Of a DNA stretch of 64,000 nucleotides, positions 1-13,046 are shown piece by piece (positions within the stretch are counted from its first letter, which is position 1; every line of letters starts with the position of its first letter). Below the pieces are notes generated by a model. The model had not been told where the DNA came from, ran no database searches, and saw only the letters and a program-made list of their open reading frames with translations. The position numbers and the translations under genes were made by a program. The DNA is taken from NCBI RefSeq assembly GCF_010389155.1, contig NC_057769.1, forward strand, positions 33,713,548 to 33,777,547, written 5' to 3'. The stretch comes from Erigeron canadensis. Lineage: Eukaryota > Streptophyta > Magnoliopsida > Asterales > Asteraceae.

Positions 1-959
1 AAATGGCTTTTAATCGGAAAAGGGACCCACCACAAGCCCCAAAACATGCGTTTGAAATTAGAAGAAAGCCCCCGACGCGAGCCCGGACGCAGGTCGTGCT
101 AGTAGTGTCTGGGAGGGTGGCTGCGTCGGAAGTGCGGCGGACGGAGGGGAGACGTTCTGCGGTTTAAGAGACAAGGTTTTTACCAACCTCCAAATTAGAA
201 AACAACTAAAAGTGTAAGAACATTATGATTTCGCAAATAGGTAATTTAAATGATAATCATGTCTATATGTCCAACTCATGACTAATCATTCACTAATAAT
301 ATCATGCCATATCATTTCATGTCTCTCTCATACTATATCACGTCTAACCAATGACAACCATGTCACTCTCATTCCTCAACATGTCTCACTATTTTCTTCC
401 AATCATACAAACTCTCTCTTATCTCTTATCCAATTCCCCTCCCCAATTATTATCTCACTCTTTCTCTCTCTTTCATGCCTCCACGGCAATATTTGTCTAA
501 CTCCCGCATATCTCCCCTATGCCTAACCCTTGGTGATTGTGTTGCCGGACATGGTGCATACCTAGCCCATGTCGTGTCTCATTGTCATCAATCTAATGAG
601 TATTTAATATATGTGATATTAGTATATTTTAAAAAAACGACATCCTTGTTAGCTAATTGAAAATTGTAAAAACGTTATAATTCTGCATATAGTAAATACG
701 AGTATGTAACTAACTAAAAATGTACAAATGACTCTAGTGTCCAAACGAAATTTTTAGTGCAAGTGGTTCGGGTCTAAAAGATATATTTAGCGAACCTTCT
801 TTTGAATAATACTAGTATCTTTGATTTTTCTGCAAGGGAAAACTTTAATCTTTTTACTGAAATTGATTTTCTCCAACTCCTGGAAACATAAAAGAAACCC
901 TTTTTTTTTGTTTTCTTTTACCACTGTAACTTTTTTAGTGGATTTGAGTAGTATCTCAT
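1..959. other. Left-edge intergenic sequence
   Basis: I see no supported gene here. Positions about 60-165 form a short GC-rich patch in otherwise AT-rich DNA. Positions about 240-500 are rich in irregular 'catgtc'-like words. A segment near 195-245 resembles one near 650-700 in direct orientation, which suggests old repeat debris. The short open frames have no recognisable domain. Confidence 0.5.
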
Positions 960-1215
960 TTAGCTTTTTCTGACTCCAAGATAGCTTCTCTCACAGCCAG
1001 TGCTACAATAATTAGTTATTACACACTATTTATTTACTCATTCATCAATATATACACACACTTTCTGTATCTATCATTTCTCCTCTCTCTCTCCCATTTT
1101 CTTTACACACCCATCTGATCCAACTCTGAAAAAAAGTACATATCTTTCATCTTCTTCGTCTTTCCATCAAAACCCACATACCAAAACATCCCCAAGAACA
1201 CCAATAATCAATAAA
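960..1215 (+). promoter_or_regulatory. Probable EIN2 promoter and non-coding first exon
   Basis: A TA-rich stretch near 1047-1055 is followed by a CT-rich, C/A-rich leader typical of plant 5' UTRs. The leader ends at a good splice donor (AAAG|GTAACA, donor GT at 1216-1217). The first EIN2 coding exon lies 1.4 kb downstream, so I infer a leader intron ending shortly before 2682. Leader introns are common in EIN2 genes. No transcript evidence is available, so the exact start and acceptor are unknown. Confidence 0.4.
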
Positions 1216-2681
1216 GGTAACACTTTTTTCAACAAAACCTTAGTATCTATAAAAAGTCAAAGTTTGACCTTTTTTTTTTCCTTCAAGATTTCTGCTTTAT
1301 TTTTCTGGGTTTTTGATTATGAATATAGATGTATGAATCTTGTTAGATCCCAGTACTTAAAGGTTTAAACTTTAGCTTATTTTTAGGGGTTTGACTAAAT
1401 TTGGGGTTTTGGGGTTTTTGATTGAAGATCTGAGTTGCTTATTGAGTTCATGGCCTTAATGAATTTGTAATTTGTTTTATAGAAATAACTTTTGTTTTTC
1501 ATAAATAAATTTGATTTTATATGTATTTGATGTAAAAATGGATAACCGAACCATTAATATTGCTCATATTAGTCCAAGAGAAAAGGTATATCGGATAACG
1601 TAACACTATGTTTAAAGGGACATGGTCCGAGATATGAACTTTTGACTTCTGCTTTTATGTTGTATGTCTCGCCACTAAGCTATCATCGGCGGACAATATG
1701 ATATACCTGCTTATGAATGTACTAATGATGTCTGATAATCAAATTAGGCTATATAAAAGTTAATAATTAGAGAAAGGTTAAATTTGGCTATATAAAGTTA
1801 TGTTCCATATTTGTTGGAAATATAGTGTTTTGCAATTTAAAAGACAGTTTTTGGACAATTTTGCACATGATTAGCAACAAGTCAACAACTTAACTAACTT
1901 TTTTCAAAAGTTTTTAAATAAAGAATGGCAATTGGGAACATTAATATTTGTTTTCGGGTGATTTTCTTTTGTAATGATTTAACAAGTTGATGAAATAGCT
2001 ATTTCTAAATAGAGTTGAAATCACAAGCTAGGAATGAAGTGATAATCTAATGTGGCTTTGATCTTTGGCTCTTACCTGGTATCCTTCGATTGTTATATGA
2101 AGGCTACTATGGAATGTAATTTTCAACTCTTCGTTAGCTGAATTATGAGTATCTCGTGCATAACGAATGCCTTATCTCCTGTACACAAACACACACGCTA
2201 TACATGTATCCTTAAATAGTTAAATTGTAAATGTTTAAGAATTTTCTTTTTATGGTGTAGCATCCACGTATCCATATCTGTATCCATGTATGTGTGCAAC
2301 TTAGTTTGGAAATAATGCTTGTCAATAAATTGCATAAATACTTTTGAACTGTATTCCTGTGATTTTTTAGTTTTGCGTTACATTTGTTTGTTTATGTTTT
2401 GTTTTTGTGGATCAGGTTTTTGTTTTCAGTCGTTCGGTTTGTTTTGTACGGGATGTTCATGTCAAGTTTGGATATATATAGTTCAAACTGATATGAAGGT
2501 GGTTATGATTGTGACCACGACAAGTGTCAAAGTTTTGTTATGCCTACAATTGTCATGTGATTGAAACAGCTGGAGCAAATATCAGCAATTAGACAGCTTT
2601 GAAGATTTACATAGCCGCAGATTGGTCAGTTGTATGACTGGAATTTTGTTTCGATATTAGCATCATTACACTAATTTTGAA

Positions 2682-5600
2682 ATGGAGACCAAGGATTTGA
2701 TGACAAAACCTGAACCAAGAATGAAACACAGGCTGCTTCCGGCTGTTTTACCTGTGATATTTATTGCACTCACATATGTAGATCCTGGAAAATGGGTTGC
2801 AGCTATTGAAGGAGGAGCACGTTTTGGTAATGATCTCATTGTTATTATGTTTGTATTTAGTTTGGCTGCTGTTCTGTGTCAGTACCTCTCGGCTTCTATT
2901 GCGGTGGTCACCGGAAGAAATCTTGCCCAGGTACTTGGTTGCTTATGGTGGTGCTTCTTAATGATCAGTACTTTTTTACGGTTTTGGGGTGCTAAGCGTT
3001 TTGAATGAGATAGTTAGATTTAATATAAGTATAAAACAATCTACCGAAAATAGTGTTTAGATGGGCTTCTGCTTTACGAAGTTGTTATAATAAGATAACC
3101 AAAAAGGACATATTTGTGAAAAAGGAGAGAGATAACTAAATTTTATCTTTAGATTATTGTTGTAGCTGGAATGGCCCGAATGGAACTTTTTCGAATTGTT
3201 GAAGCTGGTTTTGAAATTTGAAAATGCTTATTCCAATCTGATTTTGTGAAAATATTTATATAATCATAAGCAAAACATATTTATGCAAACCATGCAAAAC
3301 AAGTCATCGTGACTTAAAGTCATGGTAATTCCAGTTTCAAAACGCAAATCCAACCACACAGTCATTGTAGGTCTATAGATGGATATAGATTATTTTTTTT
3401 AAACCAAATTGCTTTCAATGTATTTTTTTTGATGATGATGCAGATCTGCAGATTGGAGTATGGGACAGTCACATGTGTTTTCTTGGGAGTTCAAGCGGGA
3501 CTCTCTATGATCATATTAGACCTTTCAATGGTAGCTTTTGTTTCTCTTAGTTGTACCCTTTTATCCCTTTCTTAATCTGTTTACTAATGTATTAACTTTC
3601 TTATTTTGAAAGATTTTGGGAACTGCCCATGCACTTAATCTTACATTTGGCATCAGTCTGTTCACTTGTGTCCTTTTGACTTCTCTCGACGCTTTTTTAT
3701 TTCCGGTTGTCTCGAGTTATCTGGTAAGCTAGATCATGTATCTTTCTGGACTGTTTACTATCACCCTTTTTTCTCTACAAATGTGGATTGATACGACGAT
3801 ATTCGATGTGTAATATTGTTCAGGAGAATGGAAAAGCGAGGTTTATATGCATGTGGTTGGCGACCGTTGCTTTATGTTCTTACTTCTTTGGAGTGCTTAC
3901 GAGTCAACGGGATACATCACTTTCCATAGGTGGGATGCTTCCCTATTTAAGCGGGGAAAGTGTGTTTGCTTTAATGAGTCTACTCGGTGCAAGCATCATG
4001 CCTCATAATATATATCTCCATTCATCTATAGTGCAGGTATGTACAATATTGCTTTACTTGAACATAATTGCTGATCTTTATGATTTAAATATTCAATAAA
4101 AGGGTATAAGTTTAAGGATATGGGTGCATGATATTTGGTTATTTCCTTATTGGGACTCGTAGAAATGCATTTATGTATATGGGCATGCAACACATCTGTA
4201 AGACAATGACATGATCAATATAAGAAATATTTCCATCCATAATTTATACATTGAGTGTTAAAAGTCAATAGGAGACTGCAAGTCTTTGTTTTTGATGATA
4301 GAAGTGGGCAAATTCAGTATGAACTTATAAAGCCAAAGAACCGAATGGGAAGAGGCCAAAATTAACTTTATTTGGTTTAATCATCAGTTCTAGTTCTCGT
4401 TTAGAAATTGGTTCTCTGTTTGTCTCAGTTCAGAACTGGAATACTTAAACTTAGAAAGACATCGTTTAGGTTTTTGGATTTGACATAAAGACACCAAGTT
4501 GTATCTGCTTTATGTCCAGGTTTAGAACCCCACTGATTCTGGTAGGTCTGTTTTTTCAGTACTTTATTTTCTATTATCGGTTTTGGTATGATTCAATTTT
4601 AATCCAACGAAGATCTCCATTTGGCAATCAATAGAATTCTGTAGAACCACATCCAGTATTAAAGCTCGACACACCTAATTGATACAAGCATTTGACTTGT
4701 AAGTGTGTCTAATAAATTGTCAACAATGACAAAATAAAAGAATCGAACTTATAAATTTTGGTAACTTAAAACAGAAGGCTTATTAAATTTTATTCGACTT
4801 TTCGAGCAGCTATCATGAGTTATTGGTGGCACATTTTTTCTTTGACTTAGCACCTTCTCTTTCTTGATGAAATTCATCTGTGCGTATTCTACAGCAAAAT
4901 CAGGGACTGACACAAGTTTCTAAGGGAGCTTTATGTCAAGACCATCTTTTCGCCATTGCATGTATCTTCAGTGGTGTTTTCCTCGTAAATTACGTTCTGA
5001 TGAACTCAGCTGCAAATGTGTTTTATACTACCGGCCTTGATTTGCTTACTTTCCAAGATGCATTGTCTCTAATGGACCAGGTTATAAACATATCTTACTT
5101 CCTTGTAAATAAGCCGTGATTTTTATGAATGTTTTGTAGAATAATTTAGTTTTTAATTAATGCAGGTATTCAGGAGCCTTATGGCACCATTCGCTCTAGT
5201 TCTTCTTCTGGTTCTTTCATATCATACAACAGCGTTGACATGGAAATTCAGTGGACAGTCCGTTCTTCATAATTTTCTCAAAATCGACATCCCTGGTTGG
5301 TGTCATCACTCAACAATCAGATTCATGGCTTTAATTCCAGCTCTTTTATGTGCGTGGCATTCGGGAGCTGAGGGTACATATCAACTGATGGCATTTACCC
5401 AGATTGTGGTGGCGCTTTTGCTCCCATCATCTGTGATCCCACTTTTTCGTGTAGCTTCATCGAGATCGATTATGGGCGTGAACAGAATCTCTCAGTTTGT
5501 TGAATATCTTGTTTGGACAATTTATATTGGCATGGTCGGTTTAGAGATAGTGTTCGTGGTCGAGATGGTGTTTGGAAACAGTGATTGGGCGAGTAACTTG

Positions 5601-8489
5601 AGGTGGACCATGGGGACTGGCATGTCAGCCCCGTATATTGTAGTTCTTGTTACTGCAGTTTTTTCCATCTCATTTATGCTTTGTCTCGTTGTAACTCCTT
5701 TGAAATCGGCAAGTTCCCGACTCGATGTTCAGAAGTGGGATATTCAAGATATTGTCCCTGAATCATCGTTTAAAGAAAGAACTGAAGACCCGAGAGAAAT
5801 TCAAGAAACGATAACATCTCATGAGAAGTCGTTAGAGTGTGAATCTGATACTTCACGTGATTTAAATTTGCCTGATGAACTACTAGACTTCGATAATGGG
5901 TCTCATTTGACTCCCATAGAAGAAAGTTCTTCTGATCTTGTTGTTACGTCACAGCAAGCTGAATCAGTGACAACAGTGGAAAGTATCTCGAGCCCAGTAA
6001 CCGTCTTGAAGAAGGAAGATGATGATTTGGTTGAAAAGACATTGGTAATAGATGGAAATTCCCGTATTGTGAAGGACCATGAACGAGACATATGGGAACC
6101 CGAAGAACCACCAAAAATGGTGTCGGCAACGAATCAATCTCCAATTTTCAACGGTCCCGGGTCATTCAGGAGTCTTAGTGGGAAAACTGATGACCTCGGG
6201 AGTGGGCCTGGAAGTCTTTCAAAGCTAGCAGGATTAGGTCGGGCTGCCAGACGCCAATTGGCTACTACGTTAGATGATTTCTGGAAACTTCTTTTTGATT
6301 TGCATGGGGAGATGACACAAGATGCCAAAACTAACAAACTTGACAAATTGCTCGGGATAGACTCTAAAGTAACCATGAAGGCCAGCCCAATTATATCCAA
6401 AATGGCAAATCCAGAAATCGAGTTTAATGGCTACAACACGTCTGTGTCTAGCGGATTATCTAGTGGAGTATCTGATTCGATTTATGGGGTACAACGGGGG
6501 TCGTCTTCTTTGTTGGCGAGCTATCAACAATTACTAGATGTTTATGCACAAAACCCGAATCTCAGTGTGCTGGATTCCGAGAAACGTTACCATAGCCTCC
6601 GCTTGCCGCAAGTAACTGGTGCATTTGTTGACCAGCCGGCTACTGTTCACGGGTATCAAATCAAGTCCTATATCAATCAAACTAAACAAAGAAGTTCGGA
6701 ATACATGGAACCAGTGTCTCCGAAATCACCATCATTCATTTCATCGAACTACAAAGCTCCGGTTTCCTTGACAAAAACCCAACAAAACGGGCTACGGCCG
6801 GCAAAGCCACCAGGTTTTCCGGATCCTGTTGTATCTAGGAACAACTCAATGCAACCTGAGCGAACTCATTACAATATTCAGCCAGTAGCCCCAGTTGAGA
6901 ATATTCACGAGAAGAAGTATTACAGTATGCCTGATATCTCCGGTCTCCTTCCTAATCGTGATTCTAAAATTTTACCTGAACGGGATGGTACTGCAAGATA
7001 CGGGACTCTCGGGCAATCAGTTTATTCTGGCCCTTCGTACCGGTCTGGGACTATTTCCAGTTATGGTGGGTTGTTGTATTCAAATTTATCCAGGGATGCT
7101 GCTGCTTACCAGCCCGTTTCCAGCTATGGCCCTGGTTTAGGGTCAGATACATGGTCCATGTGGTCCAAACAACCATCTGAACAATTTGGTGTAGCCGGAA
7201 AGGTAAACCCTCGATCACATTCGAGCACCCAAGAAGCCATACCTGCAGTAGATTCTGAAGCAAATCTTCTCAAGTCTTTTAGACTTTGCATTGTTAAACT
7301 CTTGAAGCTTGAAGGTTCTGAATGGCTGTTTAAACAGAATGGGGGTCTAGATGAGGATCTTGTTGACCGTGTGGCTGCACGTGAGAGATTTCTTTATGAA
7401 ATTGAGAGCAATGAGGTGACTCGTGTGGGCCATGGTGGAGCTAAGGTTGATGAAGCAGAGTACAATAAGTATCTAGTGACCTCGGTTCCAAATTGTGGTG
7501 AGGGTTGTGTTTGGAGAATCGAGTTGATAAAAAGCTTCGGCGTATGGTGTATACGTCGGATTCTCGAACTTTCACTCATGGAAAGCAGGCCCGAGCTTTG
7601 GGGAAAGTATACATATGTTCTTAATCGTCTGCAGGTAGATTTTATTTTCAACTTATGTTTGCATGTTGACACGGGGTATTTCAATCTGCCGATTCGTGTT
7701 GGGTTAAAAACTTAAAACAGAAATAAAAGGCCTAAATGGAAACAGTTAACAAAGGTTGAAAGCCTATGTAGTGTATCTTCAATGCATAGAACCTCGTTTT
7801 ATCTAGATTTTTTTTTGAAATGTCAATATATTTCTAGTTATCTTATGCGCTACTTAATGATCAAATTTTCTCATAAAAAATGTTGTGTCAAGCCACATGA
7901 GCTGCACCAAAATTTGCACCTTTTGACCCGTTACACTTTAACGACAGCCGGCATGTTCAACCCATGTGACACGCTATATATGTATAATTCTGTTTATAAA
8001 AAAGCGTTTTTGAGTTAACCCAAATCAATCCCATCTGCAACAAAAAGTGACCTGACCCGTTACTCAAACTGCCTTGTTTGCCACTCTAGTATGTTGGTCT
8101 TAATAATGTTCTCATATTAATAAATTGATTGTTGTTTCACTGTTTAGGGAATAATAGAGCCGGCATTTTCAAAACCCCGTGTGCCGACAAGCCCATGTTT
8201 CTGCCTTCAACTTCCAGACTCGTACCAACAGAGATCATCACCGCCCAAATCCTTAAGTAGTTTGCCCCCTCCGGCAAAACAGAACAGAGGGAAATCCACC
8301 ACTGCTGCCAGTCTCTTGGACATAGTCAAGGATGTCGAGACGGCTATCTCGTGTAGAAAAGGTCGACCTGGTACTGCAGCTGGTGATGTGGCATTTCCAG
8401 AAGGAAAAAAGAACCTAGCGTCAGTGCTTAAACGGTACAAACGTCGGTTGCTAGCAGTGACTGCAGAGGGGCTTAGCCGGAGCCCATAG
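2682..8489 (+). CDS. EIN2: EIN2, ethylene-insensitive protein 2
   Basis: Central positive regulator of ethylene signalling, an ER membrane protein. In Arabidopsis its C-terminal part is released and moves to the nucleus when CTR1 kinase is inactive. Coding exons read cleanly with GT-AG junctions: 2682-2930, 3444-3530, 3613-3723, 3824-4036, 4895-5080, 5166-7634 and 8148-8489, giving 1218 aa (Arabidopsis protein about 1290). Residues about 15-470 are the Nramp-like membrane domain (DPGKW near residue 36, GASIMPHN in exon 4). The rest is the long hydrophilic signalling tail. A conserved block [10 protein letters not shown] near residue 640 follows a serine-rich stretch that corresponds to a CTR1-phosphorylated region. 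EGSEWLF around residue 1000 is a second conserved block. The nuclear localisation signal LKRYKRRL is at about 1199-1206. All phases are 0 and no lesion is seen, so the gene looks functional. Confidence 0.97.
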
Positions 8490-8519
8490 GTCTCAAGCTT
8501 CTTTGGTCTATTTAAATGA

Positions 8520-10080
8520 AATCTTCATTGGGTTGTTTTATAATTCACGAACAACTCGATATTTCACCCTTTCTTGGTTTCGAGGTTTTAGGTTTTGTGT
8601 ACGTGTACATCGGGTATGTTGCAGGCTCTTCTGTATGCACTGAAGAATGAACGGCGATGATTGTGGTCACACTGACATGCTTGGCGTAGAATAATAGAAT
8701 GTTTTTCTCCTTTTTTTTTGAGTAGATCTGGATCAAGGTCGTTATGTAGTGTAAATATTTTTATGCTAGCGACACGAGGGTCTACTATGGAAATGAGATG
8801 GGTCTTTCGTGTTTGTTTGGTTGGTTGTTTTTTTTTCCCACATAGAAACAAGTATAAACTGAATCAAAATGTTTCCTTGTAATCTTTATTAATAATATCT
8901 TTAGCATGCATATACGTTGTTTTATGGCTGATTTCAATAGAAATGTGTTGGAATTTAAAAAAAAAAAGTTGGTTGAAACTTCATGGTTTGACATCTTGGA
9001 ATGTCGAACCAAGGAATATCGAGTAAAATGCTCAACTGGACTGATTCAGTATATAAGCGAGTTCATTTGAGATCGATGAACTGCTTACTTAGAGCACCCA
9101 GGTATGGCAAGGTTCTTGCACTTGCACTGTAACATCACTGCAACATTATGGAAAAGCTGATACCTTTTCACTTCGTAACCGCTGTTTTTTTCTTCCATAA
9201 CTTGATTTCTTGTAAAGTTACCATTTTCACTTGTCCTCCATTACATGTGATGTGACCATCACTCACATTATGGGGGTTGGATCGCTTACTCACATGTGTG
9301 CCTGTGCACAGCGTGAGAGTTCATCTATACCAACTGCTCTTAGAAACATGTGCAAAGTCGTTCATTCACTCGAGGCATTTCGGCAGCATTGATTTTTTGC
9401 TGGAAACAATATGTTAAAACGTTTTCTTACCGAGTTACCGTATTGTAATTTTTACCTTCTTCTGATTCAAACCCCCTTATTCTAAACTAACTCAAACATG
9501 ACAACATTTCTACACAAGTAGTCGCAGTGACATGCCTATACATAATATTTGTTATCCTAGAACTAATTCTAATTCTTGATAATTATTGTTATTACTCATT
9601 AGTAATGGGGCGTTTGGTTTGTTTTGGAAATAAGTATTTTCAAAGCTAAATGCCTAAAAATGAGAGAAACGTGTTTGATTGATTGTTTGTATAAATAACT
9701 TTTAATTACTACCAAATGTCAATAATTATTTTATAAAGAAATAGAAGGAAAGAAATAACAAAGAGCTACCTTTGAAGTTCGTGTGTATTTTTCCACAAAC
9801 AAATTTGGCACATTCGCTAGAAAACACCCAACCCAATTTCGCCTTCATTTTTGTAAACGTTTTCCTTTTCATGAAAGACTCTACTTCATATTTGATTATT
9901 TTTCAACACGAACATCATGAGATCTTTACAAAACTCTCATATAAGAATTTCGTTAGGTTCAACCTTGGTGTTGACCAAAAAACGGTTTTAATTAGACTAC
10001 ACACATTTATATATATTAAAAAACACGATTAACGATAAATTAAGTATAGAGTATGCTTAATAATTAAAAATGAAGACCAA
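8520..10080. other. EIN2 3' flank and intergenic DNA
   Basis: This holds the EIN2 3' UTR followed by ordinary AT-rich intergenic sequence. Open frames on both strands are short, low-complexity and show no domain. A T-rich tract lies at 8706-8719 and an A-rich tract near 8958-8968. No repeat with clear ends was found. Confidence 0.5.
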
Positions 10081-10087
10081 CCCACTT

Positions 10088-10098
10088 CTATATATAGG
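10088..10098 (+). promoter_or_regulatory. TATA box of the proline-rich peptide gene
   Basis: A strong TATATATAG element sits about 95 bp upstream of the ATG at 10189. An A/C-rich leader (near 10118-10140) follows at the spacing expected for a plant transcription start. This core promoter supports the small frame downstream being a real gene. Confidence 0.6.
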
Positions 10099-10188
10099 CT
10101 ACACTTATGGAAGCCTTCTCAATACAAGGCAAACACAAACTCATGCATACACTTTAAGATTAGATTACAAGATTGGACCATAACAAAA

Positions 10189-10377
10189 ATGGCACCACTC
10201 AAGCTCTTCTTCTTGGCTTTCTTGCTTGCACTCTCACTTTCTAGCACCAATAGAGTTTTTGCCGATGACCCTATACCCAGCTTCCCAATCCCAAATTTTG
10301 GTTTGCCGTCTCCTAGCCCTCCAATGCCAATTCCACCACCAGAGTCGCCCACACCGAGCAGTCCAAACACTCCATAG
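10189..10377 (+). CDS. Small secreted proline-rich peptide
   Basis: A 62-residue protein. Residues 1-25 form a clear signal peptide (MAPLKLFFLAFLLALSLSS, then cleavage near FADD). The remainder is proline/serine-rich (repeated PSP, PIP and PPP words), suggesting an apoplastic or cell-wall peptide. I do not recognise the family. A TATA box and leader precede it and an AATAAA lies downstream. The TAG at 10375-10377 is followed in frame by about 24 more Pro/Ser-type codons (PTQSPTPSPCP...) ending at a TAG at 10450-10452. The stop may therefore be a recent nonsense change in an originally 87-residue protein, or the tail may be chance. Confidence 0.6.
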   Translation: MAPLKLFFLAFLLALSLSSTNRVFADDPIPSFPIPNFGLPSPSPPMPIPPPESPTPSSPNTP

Positions 10378-10601
10378 CCAACTCAATCCCCAACTCCATC
10401 GCCTTGTCCAAAGGCTGATGAGTCTTCTCAATCGATAACTCCTAGCCCTTAGATAATAGTTTTTTTCTAAAATGAAGTTTCTTGCGGCTTGGGATATCAA
10501 GCATGTTTGGAGGAAGGCTCCTATATTCTTAAGAAAATAATGACATGTTTTTTGTGTCATGTAAATTGACATAAATAATGTACTAACTTGATTGTGCTAG
10601 T

Positions 10602-10607
10602 AATAAA
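10602..10607 (+). terminator. Candidate polyadenylation signal
   Basis: An AATAAA lies about 225 bp after the stop of the small proline-rich peptide gene, followed by T-rich DNA. The spacing fits a plant 3' UTR. It is a single motif without further support. Confidence 0.35.
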
Positions 10608-10619
10608 ATTGCCCTCTAG

Positions 10620-11165
10620 ATTCTACAATACAATTGTTATATTGTTATACGTGACATATATATATTTTTGTTTTCTTTCTTTAAATAAATAACTAAGGTT
10701 TGAAGTCAAAATTCACAACTTTTACTTTTAGTTGATGGGAGCCATTGTTACACACTCTACCCACTTGAATTAGTCGACTATCCGATGTTGAATCTAGACA
10801 TATCACATATGTGTGTTTCATCTTAACTTATCTATGTTTTCTCTTCTTACTTAGATATGAAAGAGATAAGTCATCATAAAAGTTACAAATAATAAATTAG
10901 CTTGAATTTTAGTTTTGAGAGAAAAAATCAACAGGTGTCATTTTCATAGAACTAGGATGATTGTTAGGCGTAAATCTCAGGATGTTTTTATCATTTCTTT
11001 TTGTTGTGAACTTTTCAGAATTATAAGTTTTAAAAGCAACCAAGATATCTTACTAACTTAGACTGATCGAGTAGGTTATGGACATGCTACATTTTTGAGT
11101 GAAAGTAAATGACTAATGACACATCTTTCTAAAAAGAGATGTGTTGTTTATGTTTGTCTGTTCCT
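10620..11165. other. Intergenic DNA
   Basis: AT-rich sequence between the proline-rich peptide gene and the inverted RPN10-like copy. No gene, RNA or repeat boundary could be supported. Confidence 0.4.
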
Positions 11166-11169
11166 CGGA

Positions 11170-12810
11170 TTTCAGTTCAAATAAACTGGACATCGCATCA
11201 CGAATGGAACCTGATCCAGCTTTTACAATGTGGCTGTTGCGATTGTCATTACCATTGCATCAGTGAACTAAGGCCTCAAGCTCCGTTTTTGGACATGAGG
11301 AGTCAGGAAAAGGATATCGGGGTGTTACACCTGTTTAGAAGTCGATAACATCAATAGCTACACCCCTGGCTCTGAATCCCATTGCAGCTTGCTTTACACA
11401 TTGCATAGACAGATATGTAAGCCTGGCAACCAACAAACACATTATTTAATTGGCATATATATATAAGATATCAAAACTAGCGAGAAGCTATAGGATACAA
11501 GAGAGAGTGAATAAAACAGCTTTACAAGGGATGATAATTGAAATTAAATCAAGTCCTTGACCACTCTAAATACAGGCCGGGCTTAAAATGGCACCAAAAC
11601 TACCAAACCATTTTAGTATCTAACTTGCACACTAGTCTCCGTTCCAAGTGGTAACTTAAGTTTTAATTTGTACAAAAGTCAAGTACTACTAAACCATCCC
11701 AAAACTATAACATATTATTTAATTACACAATAAAGGTACATATGTAAGTAGCTCATCATATTTTTTCTACATATATAGTTTTTGTTTTTCTCTTTCAAAT
11801 GTCGTGCGGTATATCATCACCGCTAAGAAGTGTAATCAAACCTCTAGTCTCCAAACCCGTCTAGAAAATAAAAGAACAGGGGATTAAGGGGTGTTTGGTT
11901 CGTAAATCTCCAGAAGGAAAAAGAAGAAAATGTATGAAATGGTCACAAAAGGGGGCTAAACGAATTGGGCAAAATTCTGGACTGATGTAAGTTTGTGCCG
12001 CATTGGAGTTACAGTTCTGGTCTTATGCGCCATACAAGGTTATGAATGCGCCGCATAGGAGCTAAGCTCTAGTCTTATATGCTGCATGGGGTAATGAATA
12101 CGTCGCAAAGTCCTTGTTTTCAGGACGATAGACAGTTGGAGTCGGTCACAAAGGAGAGTCTCGGTACATTTTGCATACACATGTGTTTGTATATGTATGT
12201 ATGGAATGTTTAAATGTTATGTTTTAGGGGAAAAATTAAAACATAATCTTTTCCTAAGAATTCGCCATTGTATAAAACTATCCTTTGTTTATTACAAGCA
12301 GGGATGGATTTGACTTGTGAAACAAAGGTCGAGGTTCGATCCTTACCTCTCCCATATACCTCGTGGAAGAGGGGATTGGTTGACAACGGACTTTTTTAAC
12401 CTTCGTTTACTAACTAAGAAAACGTTCTTAAAAGTTCTTTGCAACGAGAAAGATATACGTACACACTAAAAAAATAATAACAAGAATTACATACCCTCCA
12501 AGTGAAAATAACCACCCTCTTTTTCCTAATTTTATTTTGACCGAAGAAGATAGAGTGTCGACTCAAGGGCATACAGCCAAATGTGAACATGCCTTCAAGG
12601 TCCACGTCACCACTGCCGGGATTTATATATGTGAAACAAGCATGGTCCAAGTTTAGTGGTTGAATAATTAAAACAATCCTAACTACTAATTAAACATGAA
12701 ACCTACATGGAAACTTAGCAACTATTTCGTCAATAGATCCGGTGGGATTACCCAAATGTTCAAAATCAACGGAACTCATTTTGTATAAGCCCACAAGAGT
12801 TTTCGTCAAT
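11170..12810 (-). pseudogene. RPN10-like VWA-domain pseudogene, copy A
   Basis: Remnant of a gene related to the 26S proteasome ubiquitin-receptor subunit RPN10 (PSMD4). Recognisable exons run right to left. About 12712-12808 encodes the ...LVGLYKMSS... part. About 12502-12627 encodes NPGSGDVDLEGMF through KKRVVIFT. About 11270-11425 encodes the VAIDVIDF-type strand. Damage is extensive. The first two coding exons are deleted (the junction joins intron 1 directly to exon 3). The exon-4 splice acceptor CACAG of copy B reads CACAT here. One extra T in CACTTGG shifts the frame. A TGA lies shortly after the point where copy B has its TAA. No product is expected. Family assignment rests on alignment to copy B at 36320-38074. 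Confidence 0.8.
12295..12400 (+). repeat. Possible SINE fragment (Pol III B-box-like)
   Basis: A segment inserted in the copy A intron and absent from copy B contains GGTTCGATCC, a match to the internal B box of tRNA-derived SINEs, followed by a CT-rich tract. No convincing A box or poly-A tail was located, so only a fragment is suggested. Confidence 0.3.
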
Positions 12811-13046
12811 AGGTATTAATGATTCTGCAGATCACCAATAATCATTATCACATATCTAACACACATCAATAATAATGACAATTTATAAAATAAATAAATA
12901 AATAACTTACTAGAAAATATAGATCGCCGACGAACGTTTATGTATTTTGAGAAAATAAATTTGAGGGTTTGGGGGGAGGGATTAGGGAGGAAAGGTGGGG
13001 ACCGGTGAAAAGCTGGATCAGGGACTAATTGAATTAAAGGATTATT

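Larger units (their letters stand above)
11166..13012 (-). repeat. Segmental duplication copy A (inverted partner of 35205-37985)
   Basis: Read on the minus strand, this block aligns along its length with 35205-37985 on the plus strand. The alignment covers the 5' leader (CATAAACGTTCGTCGG in both), part of intron 1, three coding exons, the large last intron and the start of the 3' segment. Copy A lacks about 390 bp that hold coding exons 1-2 of copy B. It also lacks two insertions present in copy B, and carries extra DNA at about 12080-12400 inside the last intron. The order of blocks is otherwise the same. Confidence 0.85.

Noticed and set aside
2682..5700. Reading the first EIN2 exons as an Nramp metal transporter gene of its own
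   Set aside because: The exons splice in frame into the long EIN2-specific tail ([18 protein letters not shown]), so this is EIN2, not a separate transporter.
5903..7684. Several minus-strand open frames of 60-96 codons
   Set aside because: All lie inside EIN2 exon 6 on the opposite strand and show no domain. They are shadows of the real coding frame.
8545..9012. Overlapping minus-strand frames after EIN2
   Set aside because: They are low-complexity, derived from T-rich UTR and flank sequence, with no domain or promoter.
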